Position numbers and translations under genes: made by a program. Shown piece by piece: positions 26,288 to 35,843 of a stretch of 64,000 nt of DNA. The notes under the pieces are model-generated. The model searched no databases. It was not told where the DNA came from and worked only from the letters and a program-made list of their open reading frames with translations. Source of the DNA: Sulfitobacter mediterraneus (GTDB lineage: Bacteria > Pseudomonadota > Alphaproteobacteria > Rhodobacterales > Rhodobacteraceae); the NCBI RefSeq assembly GCF_016801775.1, contig NZ_CP069004.1, positions 2,852,001 to 2,916,000 on the forward strand, written 5' to 3'. Every line of letters begins with the position of its first letter. The first letter of the stretch is position 1.

Positions 26288-29200
26288 ATGCATGTGGTCT
26301 TCCGCGAAAGCCATGGGCTGGAGGATACTGAAACTCCGTTTGATCCGGGGCAAACCCCTGCGGATCTGGTGGTGCTTTCGTTTTCCGACAGCGACCTTGG
26401 CGCTTTCGCGGCAGGCTGGCATCGGGGCGGCGGCGTTGAGGGCAAATTGCCGACGTTGCGCCTGTGCAATCTTGTGGCATTGCGCCATCCGGCCTCTGTC
26501 GACAACTACGTGGAACAGACCCTAACAGCGGCCAAGGGTATCTTGATCCGTCTGATTGGCGGGGAAAACTATTGGCCCTATGGCATCATGCAAGTACAGG
26601 ATTTTGCCCGCCGCAATGACATCGCCTTGGCGGTCTTGCCTGCTGATGGCCGCGAAGACCCGGCGCTTGACGCCCATTCGACCTTGCCTGTGTCCACCCT
26701 GCGGCGGTTGCAGCACCTGTGTGACACCGGCGGGACCGTGGCCGCGCAAGCGGCATTGGCACAGCTGGCACTCGCGGCGGGTTTCTATGCTGGTCCGGTC
26801 AAAGGCACGAAGACGGTGCCGCCCTGCGGTGCCTACGATCCCGAATTGGGCGTGATCCCCTTGCCGGAAGCCGCGGCAAACGTCGTCGCCGTCACCTTTT
26901 ACCGCAGCTATCTCACGGCCGCTGATACCGCGCCAATTGATCAGTTGATGCAAACACTCCGCGACCGGGGCTTTGCCGCAGTGGGGCTTTTTGCACCCTC
27001 CCTGAAGGACGAGACAGGCCGCGCATTCTTAGACGATGCCCTGGCCCACTTGAGGCCCGCCGCAATCATCAACGCCACCGCATTTTCCGGGCGCGGCAGT
27101 GATGGCACGTCGCCCCTCGATGGCACCGGATGTCCGGTGTTTCAGGTCGCCCTCTCGACCGCGCGGCGCAAGGATTGGGACACATCCGAACGCGGCCTTT
27201 CCCCTGCTGATCTGGCCATGCATGTTGTGTTGCCCGAAGTGGACGGGCGCATTTTCACCGGTGTTGTCAGCTTCAAAGCGCCGGACAAGAAAGACCCACA
27301 CCTGCAATATTCCCGTTTTGCCCATAGGGCAGAGATGGACCGGATCAATGCTGTTGTAGACCGCCTTGAGGGCTGGCACCGGCTGGCCCGCACGCCGGTG
27401 CAAGACCGAAAACTTGCGCTGGTCCTGTCCACCTATCCCGGACGCGCCGACCAAATTGCCCATGCCGTTGGCCTGGATGCGCTCGCCTCGACAGAGGCGA
27501 TGCTCACCGCGCTTGGCGAGGCCGGCTACAACACCGCCCAAGCCAGCGGTTTTGGTGAGATCCTGACTCGAGAAACCATCGCTTGGGATATCGCCGATTA
27601 CACCGCGGCGCTCGCTTCGTTGCCGCAAACTTTGCGCGATGATCTCGCAACAGCATGGGGTGATCCACAGGACGATCCACTGTTCCGCGACGGGGCTTTC
27701 CATTTCCCCGCGCGGGCTTGCGGAAATGCATTGGTGGCGCTGCAACCCGAACGTGGCAGCATAGATGCCCGTGACAGCGATTATCACGATCTCGAACGGG
27801 TGCCGCGCCATTCCTATGTTGCGTTTTACCTCTGGCTGCGGACGCAAGGCCATCACGCGCTGATCCATATCGGCGCGCATGGCACCCTCGAATGGCTGCC
27901 GGGCAAGGCCGTGGCTCTGTCAGATAATTGCTGGCCCGAGGCGCTGACGGGCGATTTGCCGGTGATCTATCCGTTTATCGTCAATGACCCTGGGGAGGCC
28001 GCGCAGGCCAAACGCCGCATTGGCGCGGTGACGCTTGGGCATCTTCCACCGCCAATGAAAGACAGCGAAACACCTGATGGCCTTTTGCAACTGGAACGGC
28101 TGCTGGACGAATATTCGACCGCCGATGGCCTTGATCCGGCCCGCCGGGACCGTCTGATTGATACGATCCGGTCCGAGGCCCAGGCCGCCGGTGTGGAAAA
28201 GGATCTGGGGCTGGACGATGATGCCAGCGCCGCCGAGGCGATCACCCGCATTGACCGTTTTGTCTGTGACATCAAGGAAAGCCAATATGGCGATGGGCTG
28301 CATATCTTTGGCGCGGGGCAGGGCGAGTTTGATGGGCTTCTGACCGCGCTGGATGGCAAGCGGGTCACCTCTGGCCCGTCCGGCTCCCCTTATCGCGGGC
28401 GGTCCGATGTTCTGCCAACCGGGCGCAACCTTTATGCCGTGGACCCGCGCAGCGTGCCCAGCCGCGCCGCTCATGCCCAAGGGGTCAAACTGGCCGAAGA
28501 GCTGATCCGCCGCCATCTGCAGGACGAAGGGGATTACCCCAAGGGATTGGTCATCGATCTATGGGGCTCCGCCACCATGCGCACGGCTGGTGAAGAGGTT
28601 GCCATGGCGCTGCATCTTGCCGGGCTGTCGCCGAAATGGGACGCGGGCAGTGAACGGGTCAGTGGCTTTGAAATCCTCCCGCTCGCGTTGTTGAACCGTC
28701 CGCGTATCGATGTGACATTGCGGGTGTCCGGCTTGTTTCGCGATATCTTTCCCGGACTGTCGCAATTGTTCGAATCCGGTGCCGCCGCCCTTGCGGACCG
28801 CGAAGAAGCGGCGGATATGAACCCCTATCTTGAGCGCAGCCCACGTGTCTTTGGCCCCAAGCCGGGGCTTTACGGGATGAACATGGAAACGGCACTGCAG
28901 GACTATTCGGACGATGGGCGCACTGCCGCGGGGCAGGCGTGGCTGAAGGGTTCGGAATGGGCGATCAACGCCAAGGGCGAGGCCCATCAGGACCGCGCCG
29001 CGCTGGAGCGGCGTTTGCACAAGGCCGACGGTTTTGCGCATGTGCAGGATCTTCTTGAAAGCGATGTTTTGCTGGCCTCTGACTATGCCAGCCACGAGGG
29101 CGGATTTGCCGCCGCGATGGCCCATCTGGGCGCGGCCAAGCCTGCGATGTACCATGTCGACAGCACCCGTCTGAATGCCCCCAAGGCCCGGACCATGCCC

Positions 29201-29530
29201 GAAGAGATCGCCCGCGTGGTCCGTGCCCGCGCCGCCAATCCCGCGTGGGCCAGCGGTATGATGAGTCACGGGTTCAGAGGCGCGGCAGAGGTCGCGGCAA
29301 CCCTCGACAATCTGGCGGCCTTTGCACATTTGACCCGCGATGTGCCGGGGCATCTGTTTGATCTTTACTACGACGCTACGCTGGGCCGCGATGATCTTGT
29401 CGCCTTTATGCAGGAGGAGAATCCGCTGGCACTCGAAGAGATGCGCAACCGGTTTGCCGCCCTGCGTGATGCCGGTCTTTGGGTGACCCGCCGCAATTCG
29501 ATCAACGCTGAAATGGACGGTGTGCAATGA
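26288..29530 (+). CDS. cobN: Aerobic cobaltochelatase large subunit CobN
   Basis: 1080 residues of the CobN/magnesium chelatase H family. Recognisable blocks are LIRLIGGENYWPYG (about 81-94), HIGAHGTLEWLPGKAVALSD (about 525-544), and DLWGSATMRTAGEEVAMAL (about 758-776). It inserts Co2+ into hydrogenobyrinate a,c-diamide with ATP hydrolysis, together with CobS and CobT, neither of which is in this window. It is shorter than the roughly 1275-residue Pseudomonas denitrificans enzyme. It overlaps cobG by ATGA. Confidence 0.95.
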   Translation: MHVVFRESHGLEDTETPFDPGQTPADLVVLSFSDSDLGAFAAGWHRGGGVEGKLPTLRLCNLVALRHPASVDNYVEQTLTAAKGILIRLIGGENYWPYGIMQVQDFARRNDIALAVLPADGREDPALDAHSTLPVSTLRRLQHLCDTGGTVAAQAALAQLALAAGFYAGPVKGTKTVPPCGAYDPELGVIPLPEAAANVVAVTFYRSYLTAADTAPIDQLMQTLRDRGFAAVGLFAPSLKDETGRAFLDDALAHLRPAAIINATAFSGRGSDGTSPLDGTGCPVFQVALSTARRKDWDTSERGLSPADLAMHVVLPEVDGRIFTGVVSFKAPDKKDPHLQYSRFAHRAEMDRINAVVDRLEGWHRLARTPVQDRKLALVLSTYPGRADQIAHAVGLDALASTEAMLTALGEAGYNTAQASGFGEILTRETIAWDIADYTAALASLPQTLRDDLATAWGDPQDDPLFRDGAFHFPARACGNALVALQPERGSIDARDSDYHDLERVPRHSYVAFYLWLRTQGHHALIHIGAHGTLEWLPGKAVALSDNCWPEALTGDLPVIYPFIVNDPGEAAQAKRRIGAVTLGHLPPPMKDSETPDGLLQLERLLDEYSTADGLDPARRDRLIDTIRSEAQAAGVEKDLGLDDDASAAEAITRIDRFVCDIKESQYGDGLHIFGAGQGEFDGLLTALDGKRVTSGPSGSPYRGRSDVLPTGRNLYAVDPRSVPSRAAHAQGVKLAEELIRRHLQDEGDYPKGLVIDLWGSATMRTAGEEVAMALHLAGLSPKWDAGSERVSGFEILPLALLNRPRIDVTLRVSGLFRDIFPGLSQLFESGAAALADREEAADMNPYLERSPRVFGPKPGLYGMNMETALQDYSDDGRTAAGQAWLKGSEWAINAKGEAHQDRAALERRLHKADGFAHVQDLLESDVLLASDYASHEGGFAAAMAHLGAAKPAMYHVDSTRLNAPKARTMPEEIARVVRARAANPAWASGMMSHGFRGAAEVAATLDNLAAFAHLTRDVPGHLFDLYYDATLGRDDLVAFMQEENPLALEEMRNRFAALRDAGLWVTRRNSINAEMDGVQ

Positions 29531-30672
29531 CAGACGCCGCCCGCCCTGATGATCCCCTGATCAAGGGCTGGTGCCCTGGTGCGCTGCGCCCGATGTTGTC
29601 GGGTGACGGTCTGGTGGTGCGGGTGCGCCCTTTTGGCGGTCGCCTGCGCCGTGCACAGGCGGATGGGCTGGCCTCGCTCGCGGCGGCACATGGCAACGGG
29701 CTGATTGATCTGTCCAGCCGGGGCAACCTGCAATTGCGCGGCGTGCGTGAGGACAGCTTTGAGGCGCTGATCGAAGGATTGCACGGGCTGAGGCTTCTGG
29801 ACGCCAATGCCGAAGTTGAAGGTCGCCGCAATATTCTGACCACACCGTTTTGGTCCGTTGGCGATGAAACAGAATACCTCACTGCGGCTCTGACCGATGC
29901 TCTGGCAAAAGAAGATGCGCCGAACCTCCCAGCGAAGTTTGGCTTTGCCGTCGACACGGGGGATCAGCCTGTCTTGCAAAGGGCATCTGCCGACATCCGG
30001 CTGGAACGCGAGGCGCAGGGTGGTTTGATCCTGCGCCCGGATGGTGCGGCGCTGGGCAAACAGGTGGATGTGAACACCGCGATAGGCGAAGCGATGCAAC
30101 TGGCACACTGGTTTGCAGCAAATCGCGGCACGCACAAACGCATGGCAAAGTTGCTGGCCACGGGCCAGTCACTTCCGACTGGGTTCACCCGCTCAATGCA
30201 GGAACAGACCTATACGCCCACGCCGGGCCTATCTGAACAGGGTGTTCTGGCTGGCCTCGCCTTTGGGCAGCTGACCGCACAAACCCTAGCTGGTCTTGCC
30301 AAACATGGCGCATTGCGCATGACGCCGTGGCGGATGGTATTGATCGAAGGCGCACAAGACATGCCGCAGTTGCCCGGTTTGATCGCAGCGCAAGATGACC
30401 CGCTGTTGCGGATCGCCGCCTGCACCGGTGCGCCCGGTTGCCCGCAAGCCCTGATTGAAACACGCGCCCTGGCCCGTGCCCTCGCACCACACTTGCCAGT
30501 CGGGCAAACCTTGCACGTGTCTGGTTGTGCCAAGGGCTGCGCCCATCCCAACCCCGCCGCTTTGACCATCACGGGCACTGCCCAGGGTCTGAGCCTTATT
30601 CACAATGGCCGCGCCTCTGACGATCCGGCGCAAACCGGCCATTCCCCGCACTCCATCCTCAAGGCGATCTGA
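29527..30672 (+). CDS. cobG: Precorrin-3B synthase CobG
   Basis: 381 residues, nitrite/sulfite-reductase-like. The N-terminal ferrodoxin-like half contains LIDLSSRGNLQLRGV. The Fe-S/haem cysteines appear as CTGAPGCPQA (near 299-308) and HVSGCAKGCAHP (near 328-339). CobG is the O2-dependent monooxygenase that converts precorrin-3A to precorrin-3B, so this organism uses the aerobic route. It overlaps cobN by 4 nt and shares one base with the cobH start. Confidence 0.92.
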   Translation: MTDAARPDDPLIKGWCPGALRPMLSGDGLVVRVRPFGGRLRRAQADGLASLAAAHGNGLIDLSSRGNLQLRGVREDSFEALIEGLHGLRLLDANAEVEGRRNILTTPFWSVGDETEYLTAALTDALAKEDAPNLPAKFGFAVDTGDQPVLQRASADIRLEREAQGGLILRPDGAALGKQVDVNTAIGEAMQLAHWFAANRGTHKRMAKLLATGQSLPTGFTRSMQEQTYTPTPGLSEQGVLAGLAFGQLTAQTLAGLAKHGALRMTPWRMVLIEGAQDMPQLPGLIAAQDDPLLRIAACTGAPGCPQALIETRALARALAPHLPVGQTLHVSGCAKGCAHPNPAALTITGTAQGLSLIHNGRASDDPAQTGHSPHSILKAI

Positions 30673-31301
30673 TGCCCCATACCTACATCACCGACGGCGC
30701 GGAAATTTACCGCCAGTCCTTTGCCACGATCCGTGCCGAGGCGGATCTGGCCCGTTTCACACCCGAAGAAGAGATCGTGACCGTGCGCATGATCCACGCC
30801 GCAGGCATGGTCGGGTTGGAGCAGCATGTGCAGTTTTCCCCAGATATGGCCATTGCGGCCCGCGCGGCGCTGGAAGACGGCGCGCCAATTCTGTGTGACG
30901 CCTATATGGTCAGCGAGGGCATCACACGCAAACGCCTGCCGCGCGAGAACGAGGTGATTTGCACCCTGCGTGACGAACGTGTGCCGGGCATGGCCAGAGA
31001 AATGGCGAACACCCGCTCTGCTGCCGCGCTTGAATTGTGGCGCCCAAATCTGGCCGGGGCGGTTGTGGCGATTGGCAATGCGCCGACAGCGTTGTTTCAC
31101 CTTCTCAACATGCTCGAAGATCCGGATTGCCCGCGCCCCGCGGCAATCATTGGCTGCCCGGTCGGCTTTATCGGCGCGGCAGAAAGCAAGGACGCCTTGA
31201 TGCAGGATTTGCCGGTGCCATCGATGATTGTCAAAGGGCGGCTGGGCGGATCGGCCATCACGGTGGCGGCGGTCAACGCCCTCGCCAGCCGGGTGGAGTA
31301 G
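30672..31301 (+). CDS. cobH: Precorrin-8X methylmutase CobH
   Basis: 209 residues. The catalytic histidine is H42 in VRMIHAAGMVGLE. The segments ILCDAYMVSEGITRKRLP and AAIIGCPVGFIGAAESKDAL are conserved in CobH/CbiC. It shifts a methyl group from C-11 to C-12, turning precorrin-8 into hydrogenobyrinate. The start codon overlaps the last base of the cobG stop, and cobI follows after 3 nt. Confidence 0.95.
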   Translation: MPHTYITDGAEIYRQSFATIRAEADLARFTPEEEIVTVRMIHAAGMVGLEQHVQFSPDMAIAARAALEDGAPILCDAYMVSEGITRKRLPRENEVICTLRDERVPGMAREMANTRSAAALELWRPNLAGAVVAIGNAPTALFHLLNMLEDPDCPRPAAIIGCPVGFIGAAESKDALMQDLPVPSMIVKGRLGGSAITVAAVNALASRVE

Positions 31302-31304
31302 ACC

Positions 31305-32036
31305 ATGGGAAAAGTGATCTGCGCGGGCCTCGGCCCCGGCGACCCGGACCTGATGAGTGTCAAATCTGACCGCACCATTCGCGGGGCAAAGCATCTTGCG
31401 TTCTTTCGCAAGAAAGGCCGCGCCGGACAGGCCCGGACCATTGTCAAAGACATGCTGCGCGAGGATGTGATCGAATATCCAATGGAATATCCGGTCACCA
31501 CCGAGCTGCGATTTGACAGCGATGAATACCGCCAGCTGATGGTCGATTTTTATGCCGAATGGGCGGACCGGCTGGCCGAACTGGCAAAAGATCACGAAGT
31601 TGTCGTGCTCTGCGAGGGTGATCCGTTCTTCTATGGATCTTTCATGCATTTGCACACCCGTCTGCAGGGCCGCGCCGAGGTGGAGGTTCTGCCCGCAATC
31701 CCAGGCATGGTCGGCTGCTGGAACGCATTGGACACGCCCTTCACATGGGGCGATGACGTTATGACCGTGTTGATGGCGACCTTGCCGGATGACGAATTGG
31801 TGGCGCATATGGATCGCGCTGATGCGCTGGTTGTGATGAAAACCGGGCGCAACATGCCCCGCGTTCGCGCCGCGCTGGAACAGGTTGGCCGTCTGGATGA
31901 TGCATGGCTGGTCGAGAAAGGCACCATGCCCGGACAACGCGTTGCCAAACTGGCTGATGTGGATGTGGACGATTGCCCCTATTTCGCGATTGTTCTGGTC
32001 CATGGCCAAGGTCGCCGGCCGGAGGCAGACACATGA
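31305..32036 (+). CDS. cobI: Precorrin-2 C20-methyltransferase CobI
   Basis: 243 residues of the tetrapyrrole methylase family. The glycine-rich start VICAGLGPGDPDLMSVKSDR, the VVVLCEGDPFFYGSFMHLH motif (about 101-119) and VLPAIPGMVGCW mark SAM binding. It converts precorrin-2 to precorrin-3A, supplying CobG. It is coupled to cobJ by an ATGA overlap. Confidence 0.94.
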   Translation: MGKVICAGLGPGDPDLMSVKSDRTIRGAKHLAFFRKKGRAGQARTIVKDMLREDVIEYPMEYPVTTELRFDSDEYRQLMVDFYAEWADRLAELAKDHEVVVLCEGDPFFYGSFMHLHTRLQGRAEVEVLPAIPGMVGCWNALDTPFTWGDDVMTVLMATLPDDELVAHMDRADALVVMKTGRNMPRVRAALEQVGRLDDAWLVEKGTMPGQRVAKLADVDVDDCPYFAIVLVHGQGRRPEADT

Positions 32037-32767
32037 GCGGCTGGATCGCCATTGCCGGTTTGGGACCGGGAGATGAGGCACTGGTCACACCGGAAGTGAC
32101 CGATGTATTGGGTCAGGCCACCGATGTGATCGGATATATCCCCTATGTTGCCCGTGTGGCACCCAGAGAGGGGTTGAACCTGCACCCGACTGACAATCGG
32201 GTGGAACTGGACCGCGCCCTGCACGCCTTGCAACTGGCCGCAGATGGGGCGCGTGTTGTTGTGGTCTCCTCCGGTGATCCGGGTGTGTTCGCGATGGCCT
32301 CCGCCGTTTTCGAGGCGCTTGAAAAGCACCCTGAATATCAAGACACGGATATTCGTGTCTTGCCGGGCATAACGGCGATGCTTGCCGCCGCCGCGCATGC
32401 CGGTGCGCCCTTGGGGCACGATTTCTGCGCGATCAACCTCAGTGATAACCTCAAGCCTTGGGATATGGTCGAACACCGCCTGCGCATGGCCGCGCGGGGC
32501 GACTTTGCGATGGCGTTCTACAACCCCCGCTCCAAGTCCCGACCGCATCAATTTGAACGCACCCTTGAGATATTGCTTGAGGAATGCGGGCCAGAGCGCC
32601 TGATTATCTTTGCCCGCGCGGTCAGCACCAAGGACGAGGTGATCAGAACGGTGCCTCTGGGCGAGGCGACACCTCAGATGGCCGATATGCGCACGGTTGT
32701 TCTGGTCGGCAATTCCGCGACCAAACGCATTGGCCGCTATGTCTACACCCCGCGCAGTGCCACCTGA
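32033..32767 (+). CDS. cobJ: Precorrin-3B C17-methyltransferase CobJ
   Basis: 244 residues from the ATG that overlaps the cobI stop. Motifs are IAIAGLGPGDEALVTPEV, VVVVSSGDPGVFAMASAVFE and VLPGITAMLAAAAHAGAPLG, followed by FAMAFYNPRSKSRPHQ specific to CobJ/CbiH. It methylates C-17 and contracts the ring to give precorrin-4. Its 3' end overlaps the convergent cobK gene by 25 nt. Confidence 0.95.
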   Translation: MSGWIAIAGLGPGDEALVTPEVTDVLGQATDVIGYIPYVARVAPREGLNLHPTDNRVELDRALHALQLAADGARVVVVSSGDPGVFAMASAVFEALEKHPEYQDTDIRVLPGITAMLAAAAHAGAPLGHDFCAINLSDNLKPWDMVEHRLRMAARGDFAMAFYNPRSKSRPHQFERTLEILLEECGPERLIIFARAVSTKDEVIRTVPLGEATPQMADMRTVVLVGNSATKRIGRYVYTPRSAT

Positions 32768-33495
32768 TCATGGTCCAGCCACGTCATTACCGCGCCAATG
32801 TCGGCGGCGATATTCTGCCCCGGCAAAGCGGGGCGATCCGCGAGGATGACAGGCAGGCCGAGCTGCCGTGCGGCGGTCAGCTTGGCCTCCGCACCGCGCC
32901 CGCCTGCGTTTTTGGCAACGATATGCGTGATGTCATGATCGCGGAGAAGTGCCAGATCCTGCGCGATATCAAACGGGCCCCGCGCCAACACGACAGATGT
33001 TTTTGGCAAAGGCAGATCACGTTCAGGCGGATCCACCAGTCGCAGCAGGTAATGATGCTGCGGCTTGGCGGCGAAAAGACCAATCTGTTGTTTTCCAATC
33101 GCCAGAAACACCCGCGCGTCGGCGTCCGGCAGGGCCGTGGCGGCGGCTTCCAAGGTCGGAACATGGGTCCAATTGTCACCGGACTGCGCCTGCCACGCCG
33201 GGCGTTCCAAACGGATCAAAGGCGTGTCGGTTTGAGTGCAGGCCGCAAAAGCATTGCGGCTCATGCCCGCCGCAAAAGGATGTGTGGCGTCGATCACATG
33301 TGTGATAGCCTCGCGGCGCAAATAGGCCACCAACCCTACCACGCCGCCAAAGCCGCCGATCCGTGTGGGCAAGGGTTGCGGCACCGGTGCATTTGTGCGC
33401 CCGGCATAGGAAAAGACGCTGTTTACGGCGGCTTGGGACAGGGCTTTGGCCATCTGGCTGGCTTCACTTGTGCCACCCAACAAAAGGACGCGCAT
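32743..33495 (-). CDS. cobK: Precorrin-6A reductase CobK
   Basis: 250 residues starting MRVLLLGGTSEASQMAKALS; the frame is open further upstream, but that part is antisense to cobL. Family segments are VFSYAGRTNAPVPQPLPTRI, THVIDATHPFAAGMSRNA and THIVAKNAGGRGAEAKLTAA. It reduces precorrin-6A to 6B with NADPH. It is the only minus-strand gene in the cobalamin run. Its start codon overlaps the divergent cobL start, and its end overlaps cobJ, so its promoter must lie inside cobL. Confidence 0.93.
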   Translation of the reverse strand: MRVLLLGGTSEASQMAKALSQAAVNSVFSYAGRTNAPVPQPLPTRIGGFGGVVGLVAYLRREAITHVIDATHPFAAGMSRNAFAACTQTDTPLIRLERPAWQAQSGDNWTHVPTLEAAATALPDADARVFLAIGKQQIGLFAAKPQHHYLLRLVDPPERDLPLPKTSVVLARGPFDIAQDLALLRDHDITHIVAKNAGGRGAEAKLTAARQLGLPVILADRPALPGQNIAADIGAVMTWLDHDQVALRGV

Positions 33496-34678
33496 GATGG
33501 GTGATCCCTGGCTTGATATCATCGGAATGACAGACGATAGCGCGGCGGCGCTGCCCTCTGCAAGCCGTGCTGCGATTGATGCGGCGGAAGTGATCATTGG
33601 CGGGCCGCGCCATCTGGAGCGGGTTGGGGCCGGAGATCGCGGACAGCCCTGGCCTGTGCCATTTTCCATAGATCCGGTGCTGGCCCTGCGCGGGCAAAAA
33701 GTGGTGGTGCTGGCCTCGGGTGATCCATTCTGGTTCGGTGCGGGGGGCAGCCTGTCGGCCCATCTGAAGCCGGGTGAATGGCGGGTGCTGCCCGCGCCCT
33801 CCACCTTTGCCCTGATTGCGGGCCATCTGGGGTGGCGCATGGAAGAGATCACCTGCCATGGGTTGCATGCCGCGCCTTTGGCACAGTTGCGGTCTGTCCT
33901 TTCCCCCAATGGCCGCATGATTTGTTTGCTGCGGGATGGGGATGCCCCCGCGCTGCTGGCCAAATGGTTGGTAGATCAGGGTGCCGGAGAGGCCAGGCTC
34001 TGGGTCTGTGAACGGATGGGGGGCCCGGATCAGCGGGTTCGCCAGACCACAGCGCAGGGCTTTGACCTCAAGGATGTAGCGGCTCCCGTCGCGGTGGCGG
34101 TGGCTTTGCCCACAAATGCCGGTTTGCCCCGCGCCTCGGGTCTGCCCGATGACAGCTTTGCCCATGACGGCCAGATCACCAAACGGCCCGTGCGGGCCTT
34201 GACCCTTTCTGCCTTGGCGCCCCGGCCCGGTGAAACCCTTTGGGACATCGGTGCGGGATCAGGGTCGATCTCGGTTGAATGGTGCCTCGCGGGGGGCCGC
34301 GCCACCGCCTTTGAGATCAAGCCCGCCCGCGTTCAGAATATCCGCCAAAACATCAGCGATTTTGGCATTGATCACCGGATGCGGGTGATTGAAGGCGCGT
34401 CACTTGACCAGATTGCAGGTCAACCGACCCCCGATGCGGTGTTCGTGGGTGGCGGTGGTTCCGCGGCGCTTTTTGATCGCTTGTTTGAGATTCTGCCCAA
34501 GGGCACGCGGCTTATCGCAAACGGTGTAACGCTGGAAACCGAGACACTGTTGATGGGCCTGCACACAGCCAAAGGCGGTGATCTGCTGCGCGTTGATCTA
34601 TCGCGCCCCGAACCTCTGGGCCGGATGCGCGGATGGCATGCCGCCCGTCCCGTCCTGCAATGGAGCGTGGTTCTATGA
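33494..34678 (+). CDS. cobL: Precorrin-6B methyltransferase/decarboxylase CobL (CbiE-CbiT fusion)
   Basis: 394 residues. The N-terminal CbiE-like tetrapyrrole methylase (about 1-200) shows VVVLASGDPFWFGAG and VLPAPSTFALIAGHLGW. The C-terminal CbiT-like class I methyltransferase (about 225-394) has the SAM loop ETLWDIGAGSGSISVEW and VFVGGGGS. It methylates C-5 and C-15 and removes the acetate carboxyl. ATG codons at 33494 and 33497 are both possible. Transcription must either pass through the antisense cobK region from the upstream operon or start inside cobK. Confidence 0.93.
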   Translation: MMGDPWLDIIGMTDDSAAALPSASRAAIDAAEVIIGGPRHLERVGAGDRGQPWPVPFSIDPVLALRGQKVVVLASGDPFWFGAGGSLSAHLKPGEWRVLPAPSTFALIAGHLGWRMEEITCHGLHAAPLAQLRSVLSPNGRMICLLRDGDAPALLAKWLVDQGAGEARLWVCERMGGPDQRVRQTTAQGFDLKDVAAPVAVAVALPTNAGLPRASGLPDDSFAHDGQITKRPVRALTLSALAPRPGETLWDIGAGSGSISVEWCLAGGRATAFEIKPARVQNIRQNISDFGIDHRMRVIEGASLDQIAGQPTPDAVFVGGGGSAALFDRLFEILPKGTRLIANGVTLETETLLMGLHTAKGGDLLRVDLSRPEPLGRMRGWHAARPVLQWSVVL

Positions 34679-35043
34679 GAGTGGCCGGTATCGGATTTCG
34701 CGGCGCGGCGGGCTTGGCCAGCCTGCAAGACGCCCTGCAGCGCGCATTGGATGCGGCGGGTGGCGGCACGCTTGACGCACTGGTCAGCGAGGCGGCCAAA
34801 TCCCGCGAACCTGCGTTTCGCGAATTGGCGCAACTGATGCAACTGCCCGGCTTGGGGGTCACTCAAACCGATCTGGAGCAGATGATAACGCCCACGCAGT
34901 CTGAGCGCATTCAGGATCGTTTCGGCACCGGCTCTCTGGCCGAAGCCGCCGCGCTTGCCGCCGCTGGCCCACAGGCGCAGTTGGTTGTACAGCGTGTTAT
35001 CTCGGGCGATGGTATGGCGACTGCCGCCATCGCGGAAAGCTAA
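34675..35043 (+). CDS. cobE: Cobalamin biosynthesis protein CobE
   Basis: 122 residues related to the C-terminal domain of CbiG. It starts [17 protein letters not shown] after an ATGA overlap with cob[15 protein letters not shown] and the closing [20 protein letters not shown] match the family. CobE is required for cobalamin synthesis in P. denitrificans, but its reaction is unknown. cobM follows after 14 nt. Confidence 0.85.
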   Translation: MRVAGIGFRGAAGLASLQDALQRALDAAGGGTLDALVSEAAKSREPAFRELAQLMQLPGLGVTQTDLEQMITPTQSERIQDRFGTGSLAEAAALAAAGPQAQLVVQRVISGDGMATAAIAES

Positions 35044-35057
35044 AGGAACCACTTCCC

Positions 35058-35843
35058 ATGACCGTTCATTTCATTGGTGCAGGCCCCGGCGCGCCGGATC
35101 TTATCACCCTTCGCGGGCGCGACCTGATCGCGGCTTGCCCGGTCTGCCTCTATGCCGGTTCGCTGGTGCCTGAGGCGCTGCTGGGCCATTGTCCGGAGGG
35201 GGCGAAGATCGTGAACACGGCTCGCATGTCGCTGGATGAAATCATGGAAGAAATCGCCGCCGCCCATGCAGAGGGTCATGATATTGCGCGGCTGCATTCG
35301 GGCGATCTGTCCGTCTGGTCCGCGATGGGTGAACAGCTGCGCCGCCTGCGGGCGCTGGACATACCCTATGACGTGACACCAGGCGTGCCATCGTTTGCCG
35401 CCGCCGCTGCCGCGCTCAATGCGGAACTGACCTTGCCGGGCGTGGTACAATCGGTTGTCCTGACCCGCACCTCTGGCCGTGCCACTGCGATGCCCGAAAC
35501 CGAAGCATTGGAGAACTTTGCCAAGACCGGCGCGACCTTGGCCATCCACCTCTCTGTCCATGTGCTCGACAAGGTCGTGGCAGATTTGACACCCCACTAT
35601 GGCGGCGATTGCCCGGTCGCCGTTGTCTGGCGGGCCAGCTGGCCGGATCAGCGCATCGTCAAGGCCACCCTCGCCAGTCTGAAAACCGCCATCGGCGCCG
35701 AGATGGAGCGCACGGCGCTGATCCTCGTCGGCCATGCCATCGGCGCAGAAGACTTTGGCGAAAGCCGCCTTTACGCAGGCGATTATGACCGCCGCTTCCG
35801 CCCTGTCGGCACCGATCCCCGCTTTCCGGAGACTGCCGAATGA
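35058..35843 (+). CDS. cobM: Precorrin-4 C11-methyltransferase CobM
   Basis: 261 residues of the tetrapyrrole methylase family: [20 protein letters not shown] at the start, [29 protein letters not shown] and [18 protein letters not shown]. It makes precorrin-5 from precorrin-4. It is coupled to cobB by an ATGA overlap. Confidence 0.95.
   Translation: MTVHFIGAGPGAPDLITLRGRDLIAACPVCLYAGSLVPEALLGHCPEGAKIVNTARMSLDEIMEEIAAAHAEGHDIARLHSGDLSVWSAMGEQLRRLRALDIPYDVTPGVPSFAAAAAALNAELTLPGVVQSVVLTRTSGRATAMPETEALENFAKTGATLAIHLSVHVLDKVVADLTPHYGGDCPVAVVWRASWPDQRIVKATLASLKTAIGAEMERTALILVGHAIGAEDFGESRLYAGDYDRRFRPVGTDPRFPETAE

Noticed and set aside
28559..29527. 322-codon minus-strand open frame
   Set aside because: Antisense to the conserved C-terminal part of cobN; no family features.
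30600..32081. 493-codon minus-strand open frame
   Set aside because: It is antisense to cobH and cobI with His/Arg-rich shadow composition and no recognisable motif.
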